Positions 1-13,900 of a DNA stretch of 64,000 nt are shown one piece after another. Positions within the stretch are counted from its first letter, which is position 1; each line of letters begins with the position of its first letter. The notes beneath the pieces were generated by a model. It was not told where the DNA came from and made no database searches. It was given only the letters and a program-made list of their open reading frames with translations. The translations under genes and the position numbers were made by a program. This stretch comes from Diplosphaera chodatii (taxonomy: Eukaryota > Chlorophyta > Trebouxiophyceae > Prasiolales > Stichococcaceae): assembly GCA_032358165.1 (NCBI GenBank), contig JAALGY010000034.1, forward strand, positions 868,001 through 932,000, written 5' to 3'.

Positions 1-121
1 GTCACAGCTCGACTCCCCTTCAACTTTGCATCAGATTCCGCAGAGTGACGGACCCTCGCCGCCATTGAGTGACCTCGATTGAGAACCCACTTCTCAGCAG
101 CAGGAGCTTTCGCCATTGCAG

Positions 122-1283
122 GGGTGGCTGGCAACGGCAAAGCCGATGGGAAGCAGCCCCAGTGCAAAGGGCGAGCTGGACGACGGCTCCTCTGCCTGGA
201 GCGAAGGTGCCCTTTCCAGCCTGCTACTTCCGCGCACGCATGTGTATGTACCAGTGTTCAGCAGGCCTTGCGTTCGTGACTGGGGACCATACAGCATTAG
301 AGGGTGGTGCGCCTGTGCAGGGGTGGTCAGCGACGTGCACGCCCTGCGCGGCCAGCTGGCGATGGCGAACGGGCGCCTTGCGGCGGTGGACTCCATGGCG
401 GGGCGGGTGGCGGCGCTGCGCAGCTCCCTCGCCGCCATCACCGCCTCAGCCAACTGGGGTGGGGACTATGGCACTCGTCAGACGGCACTTGCATTGGCCC
501 GACTGTGCTGGCTTTGCGGATAGCAGTGGGTGTGGGTCACAGTTGCAGCTATGGGCCAAGCCATGTCGTGACCAAACTGCAGAGGCGCCAGACAAGCACA
601 CGCTGACGGAGCTGGACAAGCTGGCCGAGGAGGCGGCGACGCTGCGGGTGGGCCTGGTGCTGGGCCTAGGCAACGGTAAGCAGGCCGCCGGCGACTCCGA
701 CGACGAGGTGTGGGCGGTGGGCCTTCCATGGGCACAGGGCCTCTTGCCGGCATGCTCGCCACTGTTGACGACAGCACCACAGCCTTGCGGTCGGGACATT
801 CTTGTAAGAAGCGACACCAAGTCTGCCTGTTGCACTGAGCGAGCGTGGTGTGCAGCTGCACTTGAGAGCGCAAGTGCCATGCTGCAGGGGGACATGTTTA
901 CAGCGCTGGCAGGGCGCACCAGCAGCGGCAAGCGCCGCGCACCAACGTCTTCCCTGGGCAAGGAGGTGCTCGACCTGCTGGAGGTAGGCGGGTTACCCAA
1001 TAAGGGTCACACACCATGAGGCATGCTGGGCTGGTAGCATAAGCATTGACGCATTGCTGCAGCCCTACATGCCGGCCTGATGATTGCATGGGGCAAGCGT
1101 CACCCGTTTGCATGCTCGCCGCTCATGCAACACATGATGTGTGCGCAGGTGGCAATTGCAGCGGTCCGGGCACGCACGGCACAGGGCCTCACCCTCAGCC
1201 TCAGCAGGTCCGGCAGCCTGGCGCCGACTCCCTCTGGCCTGCTGGCGCGTGCCGGCAGCCAAGCACCGGCTGTCAAGGGCTGA
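122..1283 (+). CDS. 3' part of an unidentified gene (five exons traced)
   Basis: Five exons join in frame: 122-206, 321-458, 583-707, 888-983 and 1149-1283, ending in TGA. Each is bounded by an AG acceptor and a GT donor, and the phases agree at every junction. The second exon is rich in Ala, Leu and Arg with heptad-like spacing (around DVHALRGQLAMANGRL), suggesting a short coiled coil. It is followed by an acidic stretch ending GDSDDE and a basic Ser/Thr-rich stretch around SSGKRRAPTSS. The C-terminus is low complexity and rich in Ser, Gly and Ala. I recognise no family and infer no function. Exons upstream of 122 lie partly outside the window or could not be joined in phase. The alternative donor at 676 is strong by sequence but puts the next exon in a less coherent frame. 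The gene converges with the DNA-PKcs gene. Confidence 0.5.
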
Positions 1284-1889
1284 CTCGTGGCGTCGGGAGC
1301 ATTTGTGGTGAGGCCTTAGGAGCGGTTGACGGGTCATGCTCATGGCACTTGAGCGCCTTCCCAGGAAGGGCTCCACAGCCCTCAGGAGGTGACATGGATG
1401 TGCAGTATGTGTGTTAGTCAGATGCTGGTGCAGCGTTGTACGAGATAAACTATATCCATGTGTATGGATGTCATCAGCGTTCCGTCAGACACGCACTGAT
1501 GATGCTTAGAAAGTCGGTGGCTTGCATTTTACAAAGGTAGGACATGCTATACCCTATGGCGAGGTGACCGCAGAGTTTAGACACTGACAGGACAAACCTG
1601 TGTCGAAACAAGATGCTCAGCAGAAGCTATCTACCACTCGGCTAAGAAACCTAACAAGCATTGGCTATTACAAGACCATGCTCCAGACCCCGAGCTGTTG
1701 ACTCATATACTACACTCAGACTTCTGAACGGGCCGCTCAGCACCAGGGACGCCATCCCCACCATGTCCGACCCTGCATATTCCCGCAGCGTGCCAACTGC
1801 ATCAGCCAGACGAGGTACGCAGAGCAGGCGTATGCGCAGTTCAACCTCTGCTGCAAATTTTAAACTCCACCATCCCACGAAGGTCCATC
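1284..1889. other. Convergent intergenic region
   Basis: About 600 bp between the TGA of the unidentified + strand gene and the TGA of the minus strand DNA-PKcs gene. It is AT-richer than the exons and presumably holds both 3' UTRs and polyadenylation signals. I see no repeat, RNA gene or coding exon in it. Confidence 0.5.
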
Positions 1890-4800
1890 TCATAGAAGCA
1901 GGTCACGGCAGCGTACCAGTATGTCTGGGTCTGTTGCCTGATCCAGCAGGCAGACGACCTGCTAGTAGCAGGTGAGTCGCATGCTTGAACACATGTTCGC
2001 ACATCAGGGAGAAACATCAACGTTGCCAAACTAATTTCGGGGCATCAAAGTTGTCAGGAATAGGCGAGAATCAACTGCACCTGTGCATCGACATCCAAGT
2101 GGGTGTCCGATGGGTAGTCGGCCCGAGTTGCGCTGCCTACTTGCCCCCGCACAATTGCCTGCAATTGATGTCACACGGTGATAGTAATGACCAGCACCTT
2201 GGCAGGGCAAACGGTGTGCTGGTCGGAGCATCATGTGTGGGCGTGCCTGCAGTGCAGGCCAGTGCTTCTTGTGCTTGTGGCGCGTCGCCAGCTCGGCGAC
2301 TGTGAGCTCGGCCGGATGGTCGCCTGACAACCGCCGCTTTGCAAAGGCGACCTGCAGCACAGAGGAGCATCCACCACTTCGTTTGGCGCCCACCCCCACG
2401 ACAAGCTGAGGCATGACACCAGGCTTTTGTAGTCTTGACTAGCCGCGAGAGCTGTGGCTGAGGGCAGACCTTGAGGGAGATGTACTCCTCCTCGGCATCA
2501 GCAGTGGCTCCGGCCTGCAGCAGGCGCGCCTCCCGCTGCCAGTCGGCCAGCGGCTCCCTCAAAAACACGCCCAGGACACCCTGCGATATCAAGCTTGTGC
2601 GTGTGTGTGAAACGACGTACATCGGCATATAACAGCTGCTGATATAACATGCTGCACACATGGGCTGCGTCTATAATGACACCTGCATGGGCGGCATGAT
2701 GCACACAGAGACGCGGAGTGAATAAGGGAGCTGCTCACGTTCTTCATGGGATGCAAGGCGCTAGTTTGGCCCCAGCACCACATGTGACTTTTGCAGTGGT
2801 GTCATGTATGCAAGGTGGCACCTGCAGTATGGCGGCGCCCTCACGCAGGGCACCCATCACGGCACCCATCGGCTGCCGCAGCACGGCGCTGGCGTCGTGC
2901 GGAGCCAGGGTGCCCGCCAGCTGCCGGGTCAGCCGGAAGGGCATGAGCTCCGGCACCGGCAGCGCCTGTGTGGCCGTCCCGAAGGCATACCTACGACGCA
3001 CACCAGAACGATGCTACTTATGGGAAACATTAGCTTCGAGGTACCGTCCTGTGACGACCCTCAGCAGAATTTCACGAGCTGCTAGCTGCACTTGTGCTGT
3101 TCAGGATGAGGCAGGGCTGCAGCCCCACCCGAAGTCGATGGGTACGATGGTGGCGCTTTGCTCGTGCAGCAGGAAATTCTGCAGGTGCACACCGCAACTG
3201 TGATCAGTTCGAGAGCCGGGCATGCCGGCAGCAGGACAGCTGGTGGCAGGCGGGTGGACTGGTCAAATCAGCACCCGCTGCACCCTACTGCAGACATCCT
3301 GCACCTGTAGATGGCGATCCCCCACGCCGGCGACATAGCTGGTGGCTGACACAGCTGCCAAGCTGGATGTGAAGTTGGAGCGCATCGCCAAAAAAGCCTC
3401 AGGCCCAACAGCGCTGCGCAGCAACGCCTCCCTGCAAAAACCATGCATGACCTCGCCCGGCCATCCAATGCACCCGCAAAACCCACAACAGCTGGCTCGA
3501 GGCTTGCAGTTGGGCCACATAATGCCTTGCTACTGAAGCACCATTGCTAGTCGATCGAGACACTTTGCATGTCCAGCCTACAGCTCTCTGCGTGCAGACC
3601 CATTAGGACCTGGTATCTCCACCGTCATGGGCCTTGAGCCTGAGGCTTCACAACGTCAGAAACACTGGTACATCCGGGGTCACTCACCGCAGGCCGTCCT
3701 CCCGCACTTGTGCCTGGATGGCCTCCAGGTTGCGGATGACGTCGGCTCGGCGTGCTGAGAACAGCCGCTCGTACACCGCTGCAGGTGATTCGCCCTGAGA
3801 GGCGCGTGCCAGCTTCTGCAAGGCGCAGCAAGCAGCAGCAATTAGCAGACGGTGTAGAGCGCTGTGTCGATGTCAGCACACGGCCCAGTAGCAAGCAGAG
3901 GGCGGTTTCATTCTTGGTGCAGGTGGAACTGGACCAGAGTTGACAAACACCATGGCACACACACACATGGATGCCCGCGTAGAAGCTGTCGTTGGCCTTC
4001 CCGTTAGCATCCACCAGGTCGGGACTGATGACGTCCAGCAGCGGCTTGGTGCCACCCACAAAGGCCAGCATGCCGAGTGCTGGTGTGATTGGCACCACAT
4101 CGTAAGTGGCCACCTGCAAGTGGAGTCGATATCAGATTGCCGATGTGCTGATGTGCACATGAAGGCTTTCAGCAGCACTCGTGTATTCAAACGTGGGCAA
4201 CATATCCCAAGTAGGCAACAGGCCACTGTGATGCAGTTGACAAACCCTCGAGGCAGGGACTCCACCTGCAGGTTTGCAGTGGCGGCGGCGGGGGACCGTT
4301 GCAGCAGGCCATTCATGACGTTGAACAACTGCTCGACACGCTGGTCAGTGCGCACCTCCTCTCCACCCTTGAGTACCCTGCATCCAAGAAGGGGGGTGTG
4401 GGACCCTGCATAGGGCTTGCCCAGTGAGATCCTGAGGAGGAGCAGCAAGGCCTCGAGCGCTGTGGGTTTGCAACTGCAGGGTTCCGCACATAACACGCAT
4501 GTGGCGCTTACCAATCGTGGCTGGCAAAGTCACTGCCATATATAGTCAGCTTCTTAGGCGCCTGTTTGCTGCTGAAGACGTGCACAGACTTGCCAAAGCC
4601 CACTACAGTGACCCCGCTGGCGGCGCCGCCAACGCCGGGCATCGCAGGCATGAGCAGCTGCTCTGCACCTGACATCGCCCCTGTTTGAAGCAGATATGAG
4701 CAGCGTCTCTCGGGGCAATCCCACCAGGAAACATGCAAACCACCCGCAGAGCAGCTGTGACGAAAGTCTATAAGACCAACAGTCGTTGACGCTCCAAATA

Positions 4801-4956
4801 CTCCATATCGTGGGTGCATGGATGTCCGACTTGCCTGTCGGGCTGGCAAAGCGCTCGAACCAGGGTGACAGCTGCGCCAGGTCACGGCGCCCTGCCTGCC
4901 CCTGCGTCTCCCGCTTGAGCGCCTGCCCAGTGCGGCTGCTGGCCTTGCGAAAATCC
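1890..4956 (-). other. PRKDC: Kinase and FATC exons of the DNA-PKcs homologue
   Basis: Eleven exons were resolved, in transcript order: 4956-4835, 4680-4512, 4377-4266, 4113-3967, 3815-3688, 3431-3305, 3178-3129, 2990-2822, 2580-2470, 2351-2247 and 1958-1890. All phases agree. The N-lobe is around SVHVFSSKQAPKKLTIYG, then VLKGGEEVRTDQRVEQLF and YDVVPITPALG. The catalytic loop GDRHLQN (split between two exons after Gln) keeps the Asp and Asn of active PIKKs. The metal-binding DFG is split by an intron and followed by YAFGTATQ. The activation-segment/C-lobe block LPVPELMPFRLTRQ is nearly identical to animal DNA-PKcs. FKRRLSG-like sequence (AFAKRRLSG) leads into a FATC with LLDQATDPDIL. The catalytic residues are present, so an active kinase is expected. 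The introns after 4835 and 2247 begin with GC. Confidence 0.92.
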
Positions 4957-7900
4957 CTGCAGCACGCGGAAGGCATCAAATGCTGCTTACACGTGGCGAC
5001 ACATCCGCAGGCTATACACATGCACCAACAACACTGGCTGAGTCTTTGCGCCTGCACAAGGACAGCATCACATTGCGCTGCGTCAATACCACAGTCGAAC
5101 ACCGAGAGCAGCAAATGAACGCACGAGACACTCATGCGCTGCAGCTGTGCGCCATCAACTCCGAAAGCATCGCGGACTGCCCGCCCATGCTTCTGTGCGA
5201 CGATGGCATTGACGGTGGCTACCGCCCCAGCCTCGCCGCGCCCTCTGCCGCGTTCATGGCGGCCTATGATGTCGGGATACACCTCCTCCTTGAACAGCTT
5301 TGCAGCGTCCGCCTGTGGGCAGCACAGGTAAGGTCAGCATCACTCAGGCTGTGACTGTCGTCCCGCTACCGCCACTGATATGCAGAACGCAAGCCGGCAC
5401 CCTGCATCGATGAGGTCGTCCAGACACCACAGCCAGGCTGACAACAGTCGCGGCGGGATGTTAACATGGAACTAATGCTGATAACATCTGATGGTGACCT
5501 GCTTGTTGTCCTGCAGCAGGCGTAGCAGCTGCTGCGTCCAGCCGTCCCAGCGCTGCCCAGGGTAGGTGGTGTCATTGAGTGCAGATGCATAGGCCTCGAG
5601 CAGCGGGCTGCTCAGCACCGGGGCAAGGGCTGCTGCGCGCCGCTGGCCGTCAGCCCCGAGGTGCCCGCAGCTCAGGCGGAAGGGGAAGTACAGGTGTTGC
5701 GGGTACGCCGCTGCAAGAGCCTGCAGCGCTCATTTGCTGACATCATATCAGCAGGGCTGTAGAAGTCGATAGGTGACGGTGAGCCATGATGTGCCTTTTA
5801 CAGCAGGCAGCTATGTACAGAGCATAGCAACTGCCATTGCATCTCAGCCACCCAACCTCAGCAAAACCGAGGCTCACCTCGAGTGCTGGCAGCAGTGCCT
5901 CGCCATGTGGCTCGTCCAACAACGACAGCATGCTGGGGGCCCAGGGGAGGAAGGCCGGCAGTGGCACACTGCGCCAGCCAGAGGTAAAGGCCGCCTCAGG
6001 AGTGCTGCCACCAGCCAGCACGTCCAGCAGCCGCGGCACATATAGCTGCGCCTGCTGACCTACTCGGGACAATACAACACATCATCAGATGTTGTGGTTT
6101 AGCATAAATTGCAAGAGCATTCAACTGATCACCACGACCACAGCTAAGCAGGAATCGAGGCCACAGGCAGGTCTTCTGAACATGTATACCGGCGCAGTGT
6201 GCCACAAACCTGCGTCGCCACCAGCATGCATGGCGTGCAGCAGGTGCTTGACGAGCAATGCCGCTGTGCTGGATCCCTGAGGCAAGCGCAGGCGCACTGC
6301 GGCTGCATGGTCTGTGGCAGCAGTGGCGCTGCCATCTGAACGTGCCTCCTCCTCCTTCATAGTGAAAGTCCATCTGATCAAAGCGGTCTGAACTAACCGC
6401 CTGACTGATAATGTGGAGCACTGTCAGGTATGCCCTGAACAGGGCTGCATGCTGTCAGCTGTGTATACATGGACTGTGGCTGGCCCCTAGTTGAAATATA
6501 GCGCAGCGTGCCTGCAGAACCTCATCAACCAGCAAGGCCAGCTGCAGCGATGCCTGCGCAACCTCCGCTGCTGCAGCAGCGCCATCCCCACAGGCTGCTT
6601 CCTCAATGCAGCGAAGTGCGGCTGGAAGGTGCTGTGCAGGCTCGGTACCGTGCCTGCAATATGCCATTGTCTTAATCTCGAAATGGACGTCCGCACCAAG
6701 CCGATGGGATGTGCTTGTCACATGAGAAGGACTCTTGCAACTTGCCTGTACAGCTGCTGGTGTGCTTGTCCCTGTAGGAGCAGCAGGGCGCGTGCATGCG
6801 CAGCATCAATCACACTGGCCCGTGCCGCTTCCAGTTGCTTGACTTCCGCCCGCACATAGCCAGCAGCACGCTTGGAATCTGCGCCGCTTGAGGCAGCTCC
6901 CAACTGCATCGGCATCATGCATGTCCTGTTCTAGCTGTTCTAGTCACGCACATAAGCAAGCACACTGCTGTCTGCTATGTACTGTCTGTCTGTTGTGGGC
7001 TTGATGGTGAACATGCAACATCACAGCATGCAAGGAGGGAGTCACCTGGTCAATGCGGAGGGATGCACGCACAACCAGCAGTTCCGGGTTGCCACCAGTG
7101 CCCGTTCCACGCTGAGCCAGCAGGTCGGCTGCAGCATCCAGGTGTCCAGCAGCCCGCATATTGCTAGTCGCTGCCAGGGTCAGCTGCAAGTTCAAACGGT
7201 GGACTACCTGCATTGGTATAACATCACTTGGCCTCTGCTGGCATGCCTGCTGCTCACTTGACATCCGACAATAAGCATCGACCATGAAGGCATAACGCCA
7301 AATCATAGAACATTACTGTTGGACAAGATACCTCTCGGCTGATGCACGCAGGCAGCGCCTCCAGAATAGCCTGTCTCACCCCGTGCACTGTCAAAATTGC
7401 ATCTGGCGATGCAACAGTGGGAGAAGGCCATCGCTGACTCCAGACATCTGCAAGCTGCTGCAGTGCAGGCTCGGCCACCGAAGAAGGCTGCAGTGCCCTT
7501 ACCACAGCAGCTGCCTCCTGAGCAGGACAAGCAACACAGCTTCCCACTGGCAGTCTGCAACCACAAACAGGCATGTCACATAGTTGCACAGGCTTGTGTG
7601 CCTTCCATCAACACAACGCCTACCTGAAACTCTGCCAGGGGCTGCAGAACATCCAGAGCAGCACGACGACGGGTGTGGGACAGCGGGTGCAGCGCTGCCC
7701 ACTGCTCCCTAAACACACTCCAGCCATCTTCAATTGCGGCAGAAGCCCTGCAATCACACATGGCATCACACATTCAGAGCGTCTGCAGACACTCTGCTAT
7801 CCTTTAGTCTGCAGCAGCACCAGCAGGTAGCAGACACCTGGATCTCATGCTGTGTACACACATGTGGGCCCAGCATACGCATTTTAGCTGCGCACCCGAC

Positions 7901-10900
7901 CCAATCTCGCAACAGCGCGGCATGCGTTGCCACCTCCACAGGAGCAGCAGCCCGCAGCGCATCCCGCCGAGTTGCATCAGTGGCTGCTAAGTGCACCACC
8001 TTTCCCAGCCGCTCACGGGCCTCCACCTGCTCGGCATCTGCTGGGTGGAACAAGCAAGCGCGCACCCAGGGCCTGCACTCACACAGTGATGCCCATTCGC
8101 AAAGAAAGGCTGGCAACAGCCAGTAAAGGCTATGTATTTACCACCTGAGCCGAGCACTTGCTGGACAGCAGGAAGAGTAATTCCAGTGCAACCGCTAAGG
8201 TCATCCTTGTGCACCTGAGGTGGTGAGCCGCATTGGTAAAGAGACGGTCGTCCTCTGGAACTTGCTCCATGTCCTGGTCCTGAGCCGCGTTGTCATCGTC
8301 AGGCAGCAGCTCGCTGTCGATGACGGACAGCACTTGGGGCCAGTTACCCAGCACCTCCAAGGCCCTGCCAGGAATAGGTGTTTATGCATTATGGCATGGT
8401 ATGGGCAGGCTCGTCAATCCATGTGTGTGTTCATGTGTGTAGCCACAGGCTTGCTCAACGAGTCACACGAGCATATCATCGTCAGTATAATTTGTGTGGT
8501 TTGACCATCCAGAAACGAGGCCATGGTGAACATCTTCTGGCACCTGAGACGCTCGCTCTGCCACAGCCGCTCCTCTTCCTGTGACCAGGCTGCACCACCC
8601 AGAAGCGCTGCAGGGTCTGCTGGCAATGCGCTGCCTCCCTCCTCCTGCAGACGTATGCCATTGCATTGCTTGTCGAGGCTCGTAATTTCATGCATATGTT
8701 TCCAAATTGGACGCAAGACATTGTACCATGTTGCCAGTGCCATCATCCTCGAGGATGCCAGCGGCCTTGAGGAGTTGCTCGTAGGTGAGGAATGCCGCAT
8801 TGGGATGACCTTCCCTGAACAATCGCATGGCACTGCGCGTGCCAGGACACCTGCACGAAGCCCAGCAGTGCACAGCTCCACAACTGAGGCAATCAATGGC
8901 ACTGTTAGCACAGCATGATCACTCCGCTACTCTTTAAAAGCCACCCAAACATGAAACGTTCAGGAAGGAGAAGCAGCAGCGTACTTGGCTACATGCCGAG
9001 AGAAAGCAGTCTGCATTAGGTTATCGTCCCCCAGCTCACTGTACAGAGATGCCGCTGCAGCCCAGGCAGCTGGCGTGCCGCGTAGTTTTGTTTGCCCAGC
9101 GACTGCCGACGTCCTGCACATTGACGACCGTAGCTTTGCGGGGATTACACACCTGCTGCAGTAGAGGTATGCCAGGAGCTTATGCTGTGCACAGGCTGAA
9201 CATCGATGCAGCTCGCCGTCGGGACTTCAGCGGTGGCGCTGCAGCATCCTCGGCAAAATCCATAATGATCTGCTGCTCAATCTGCAGCATCAATGCAGTG
9301 ACACATGGCCTGTCATGGCAGACGTACAGACACGGCTTCTATACTGTGCAGACAGCAGCGGCAAACGATACAGCATTGAGGCATGAGAAGCATGTAAAAC
9401 CTGGTGCAAGCTAGTCAGCGGTGCACCTGCAAGACGCCAGCTTGCAGACTGTTGGCAGCTAGTGCTGAGGCTGCTGCCAGCTCCGGTGCTACATACGATT
9501 CCCGATCTGCCAATGCAAGGGCCTGCAGGGCCGCAACACCAAGCACTGATGCTTGCACTGACCAACACTCAAGCAAGCGCAGTGGTCACACACCGTCAAG
9601 AGGAATGTCAACTGACAACGAGCAGGAATTTCATGGACTCCACCTGCAGCGCTTGCACAAACACCGGCTCCTTGGACCCCTGCTTAAAGCAATCTGACAG
9701 CGCAGAACGCAGCGACCGCAGCTCATCTGGCGCTTCCTTTCGCCGCTTGGCCCCATTGGACCCCCCTGCCTGGTCGCCCAGCTCTTGCAGGGCTGCAGAC
9801 CAGAGGCCCTGCAGCACCAGGCGCGCAATGCCAAAGTCCCGCTGCACAAGCACACCTGCATGAGCAGCATGTAACCTGTATTGCCTGTGCTGCAAAACTA
9901 TGACTGCTCAGCCACAGCACTTCGTTCAGCAGGTTCGATAGGGCACTCACTGAGGGGGCTGAGGAAGGATGTCAGCCGCAATCCCTCGATGTCGGGCAGT
10001 TCTCCCGTGCGGTAGGAGCGCAGCAGCGTCACCTGCCAACGAGCCAGCACCTCGACAGCAATCCTTTGACGGACACCTTGCTTCACCATGAATGCTACCA
10101 ACTGTAAAATTTGACAAACACAGTATCATCGTACCTTGCGGTGTCTGGCCAGAGCACTAGCGCCAAAGGCAGCCTCCTTTCGTCGAATGTTGGCCACGAT
10201 GCCTGCTTGCTGAGAGGCGGCCCTGCAGTCACAGCACATCTTCTGACAAGCATGTTCGAATGGTTGCTATTCCCTGCAGATGTCAGCAAAGGTGCACAGA
10301 TGTCAGCAAACGTACTTGCTGAGACGGCGGCGCACAGTCAGGCTACCGCCTTGCGACGCAGTTTGGCTAGGGGTCCATGCACCCTGCATGGCTGTACGCG
10401 CTGCGCTGCCTTGTGCACCCTGCAATGCAAGTGCAAGTTCGGCTGGTGGGTTTCACACCATTTTATCATGCACACGGATGCAACGTAGCCCTGAGAGGCG
10501 CACTTGAGAGGATGGTTGCACCTGTGAGCCTGCTGGAATTAGCTGGCTATCCATCGGCGGCGCAAGGGCGAAGCTGTAGCTCTGCATCGGCGTGCAATGA
10601 TGTTAGCCTCTTCCATGTGCATGACACGTGCATGAGCCAGCAATATGTACACAAGCTACAGCATGCTGACTCATTTGTCTCCTGTTACCTGCGACATGGT
10701 GCCGGGCTGCGTTGCACGTACCATTCCAAGCCCGACCTGCGCCCCGTACAACCTTCTCATGCTCAAATATCCCATGCTCAGCAGTGTTGGCTGTCGACGT
10801 AGCATGTGCCTTCATGATACTGATGCAATGTTGACCTGTGTGCGGCTGACAAGCGTGCTGCCAGCGCCTGCGGCATACTGTGATGCCTGCGACACTGCTG

Positions 10901-13900
10901 ATTGCGAGGCGCCTTGCGACGCTGACCATGTGGTGGAGAACATGGGCGCCATCTGCAGCGTTGCCTGCAGTCCCAAGGCCACAGAAACATAAGTGCATTG
11001 TCGCAAACTTCCATATATGCCCTTTGGCCATTTTTTGCAGATCTGCTCTTCACACAACCTGCTGGTTGGTGTCGATCTGGTAGTCCTGGAACTTGCACTC
11101 TGCCAAGCCAGAGCTGAAGAGGGGCGCATTTGCATCACGGTCATTGCGTGGCAGGCGCAGCAGCTGCTCTGCTGCCGCGCTCGACCACTGCTTCTCCAGC
11201 TGAGGCCTCTGCGATTACAGACATGAGCAGAGACATGGCGCAAGACTGTAGAGGAGCACTTGCGTTCTTGGGAAAAGGCGCTTGCCTATAGCAAATAGGG
11301 CACAGCAGATGCCCATGCAGGAGGAAGGCAGTCAGATGCCAGCTTGTCAAGTACACTCCTGGCCATGACAGCCGCACCAGATCTGCAGCAGATGATTGTG
11401 CGGGGCTGAGCAGGGCGTGCAGCCGCTCAGGCACTTGCTGGGGGAGCACTGCGGTGCACCAGCGCTGTGCATCCAGCCTGATGACACCTGCAGCGAAGAA
11501 TGCCCATATGCATTGACTCATGTATTGGACGCGATGTGCATGAAATTAAGGCAAATATGTCTTAGTTTCACAATAATGGCTGCAGGCACCAACGAGTGCG
11601 TAGTGCATTCACCATCGGCATCACTCAGCAGGGCCAGCAGCGGAGCGCGCAGCAGCGAGTCCCGCAGCTCTGGGCGGCGTTCCCACTCATTACGCAGCAG
11701 CTCAGCAAGGCCGCGCCGCACCGCAGTGGAGTCGCTGCTGCCCAGCCTGGCAGCAATTACCTGCTGCAATATTGGTCCTGCAAGGCACTGCGATGATCAG
11801 TGGCCAGCTGGCGACAGCCGTCATATTGATGAAAGCAATAGGATGAAAGCCAGTACCAGACTTATTTCGTCATGACCATCCGGTCCCTTCAGATCTCAGA
11901 AATGCATACATGATGTGTTATCTTACAGCTTTCAGTTTGGACGCACCCGCAGAGCTGTCTGACTCATGAGGCAGCACAGCTGACAGCAGGGACAGCAGCG
12001 CGGCATGCACCGCGGGGTTTGGCATCGACAGGATCGATTGCAATGCGCTGCGCAGGTGAGGCAGGAGCTCTGGAAGCTGCCCTGGCCCGCGCGCCAGTGT
12101 CTGCAACAGAGGTGTGATATATATATATATATATCAATCGATGCAGTCCTTGAGCAATGGGCCCTGAGCATGCCGAGAGCTGCCATATAATGCAACGGAC
12201 AACCTCACACACCAGACAGTACCAGCGTCTTCAACCTCGCAACAACCTTTTTGCTGTCGACTCACCTCCAGCAGCAGGCAGGCGAGCTGCCCAGGCACAC
12301 GCTTCAGGAGATTCAGCAGCGGCGTAGCAAGCAGCTCAACGATGCGGCTGTGTGTTGTCGATATGCGCTCCACAGCGTGCAGGAACCTGGACACCAACGA
12401 TATGTCTTTTTCATCAAACCTATGCAGGACTGCCACATAGGCACACTGTGCACACTACCAAATGTAGGGTAACATGATCTGCCGCACCTGCTGGGGTCCT
12501 TCTGTGTGCCTGCGACTGATACCAGGCACTTGCGGGCCTCCTCAGACAGTTTGTTCAACATCGCATCCGCATCTGGCACAGGGCCTGCACATGTACGGCA
12601 CCAATATGGTCCGGCAGACCGCCTTGTGGCTCGGTATGCCCATGCACGCCTACCTTGCGGCTTATTCTGTGCATGGTGTGTGGCTCAAAGCAACGCACCT
12701 GGCGCCGGCGCCTTGGACAGGCGTGTCAGCGTCTCCAGAAGGTACCCGATGCACTCGCCGGCAGCAGCCGCCAGACGCGTGCCACCACTGACTGCCAGGC
12801 TGTCCGCCACAGCAGCAAGGATTTGCTGCCCTTCGGGCACACTGAGCAGCGCAGGCGCCTGTCCATACCTCACGCCTGGATGCACGCCAGCACAGTTTCA
12901 GGCCTCGGTGATGACTTGCAGCAGTCGCCTGCACAACCAGGCACTCTAATGTCAAGGGAGCAGGTGCTCACCTGCTGAGAGCAGCTTCATGCCAACAATG
13001 CGGCGATTGCGCCCTGCAGCACGCTGCTGCAGCGCTTTGCGGCTGTCCATCCCTTCTGGTGTAGTGACCAGTGCCTGCAGCCCATCACCAACATCGGTGC
13101 TGCTGGTCCTCGCATACATGTCAATCGTCGACAAGTCACCAGCTCAAAACAGGTGGTCATTGACGATTGTCTATGACTCACCTCTAGATGGAAAAGGATG
13201 GCATCGGCAGGAAGCGGCACTGCATATCGCCAGCTTTGTAGCAGCAGCTTGATCAACTGAAAATTGTTGTTGACGACCGCGCCGCTACGCGAGTAGGCTG
13301 CTCGAGCCTGCATGCAACACATCACAAGGTCAAATCAAGCGACGGTGCATGACCTTTTGCCAGGTTTTCTCCTCAGTTGAAAAGGAGCATGCTCCAAGAC
13401 CAAATGGGCCAGAACACACCATATAGTCCAGCAGAACGCGCGCTGGGGCATCGATCTCAGCAGGCAGGTGCGCCTGCAACGTCCTGCTGGACATACGCAT
13501 GAGCACAGCATCGCCCCAGTTGGCCGCGGCACAGATGGCGTCCACCAGGACGTAGTGCATCTGTTTTGTACACAGAGTTCGCCTAAAGTCTTTCATAGTT
13601 GCTCGAAATTGACTTGCATCCCGGCATCTGAAGCGCTCTGGTTGTGACAGATGCCCCGTGCAGTCGTCTGTCGGCAGCCAATGTTCACCCCATCCTTGCC
13701 GCCGTCTGCATCGCCAATGATCGCATCAATCATTGGTCCAAAAAACTTGGCACCATAGCGTCCAAAGATCGAGGGGGTGCGCTCCTCAGCAGGTTTCTGC
13801 ACAGATCGACACATAAGCACGTTAATTTGCGCTTCCCAGACGGTGCGCTCCCAGAGTCCACACGACCTGGCACTTGACTGCTCACCTGCTGCTCGCCAAC

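Noticed and set aside
1891..1918. 28-nt intron (GTACGC...ATGAG) that would bypass the kinase stop codon
   Set aside because: Shorter than any intron traced here, and the continuation (MDLRGMVEFK) does not resemble a FATC end.
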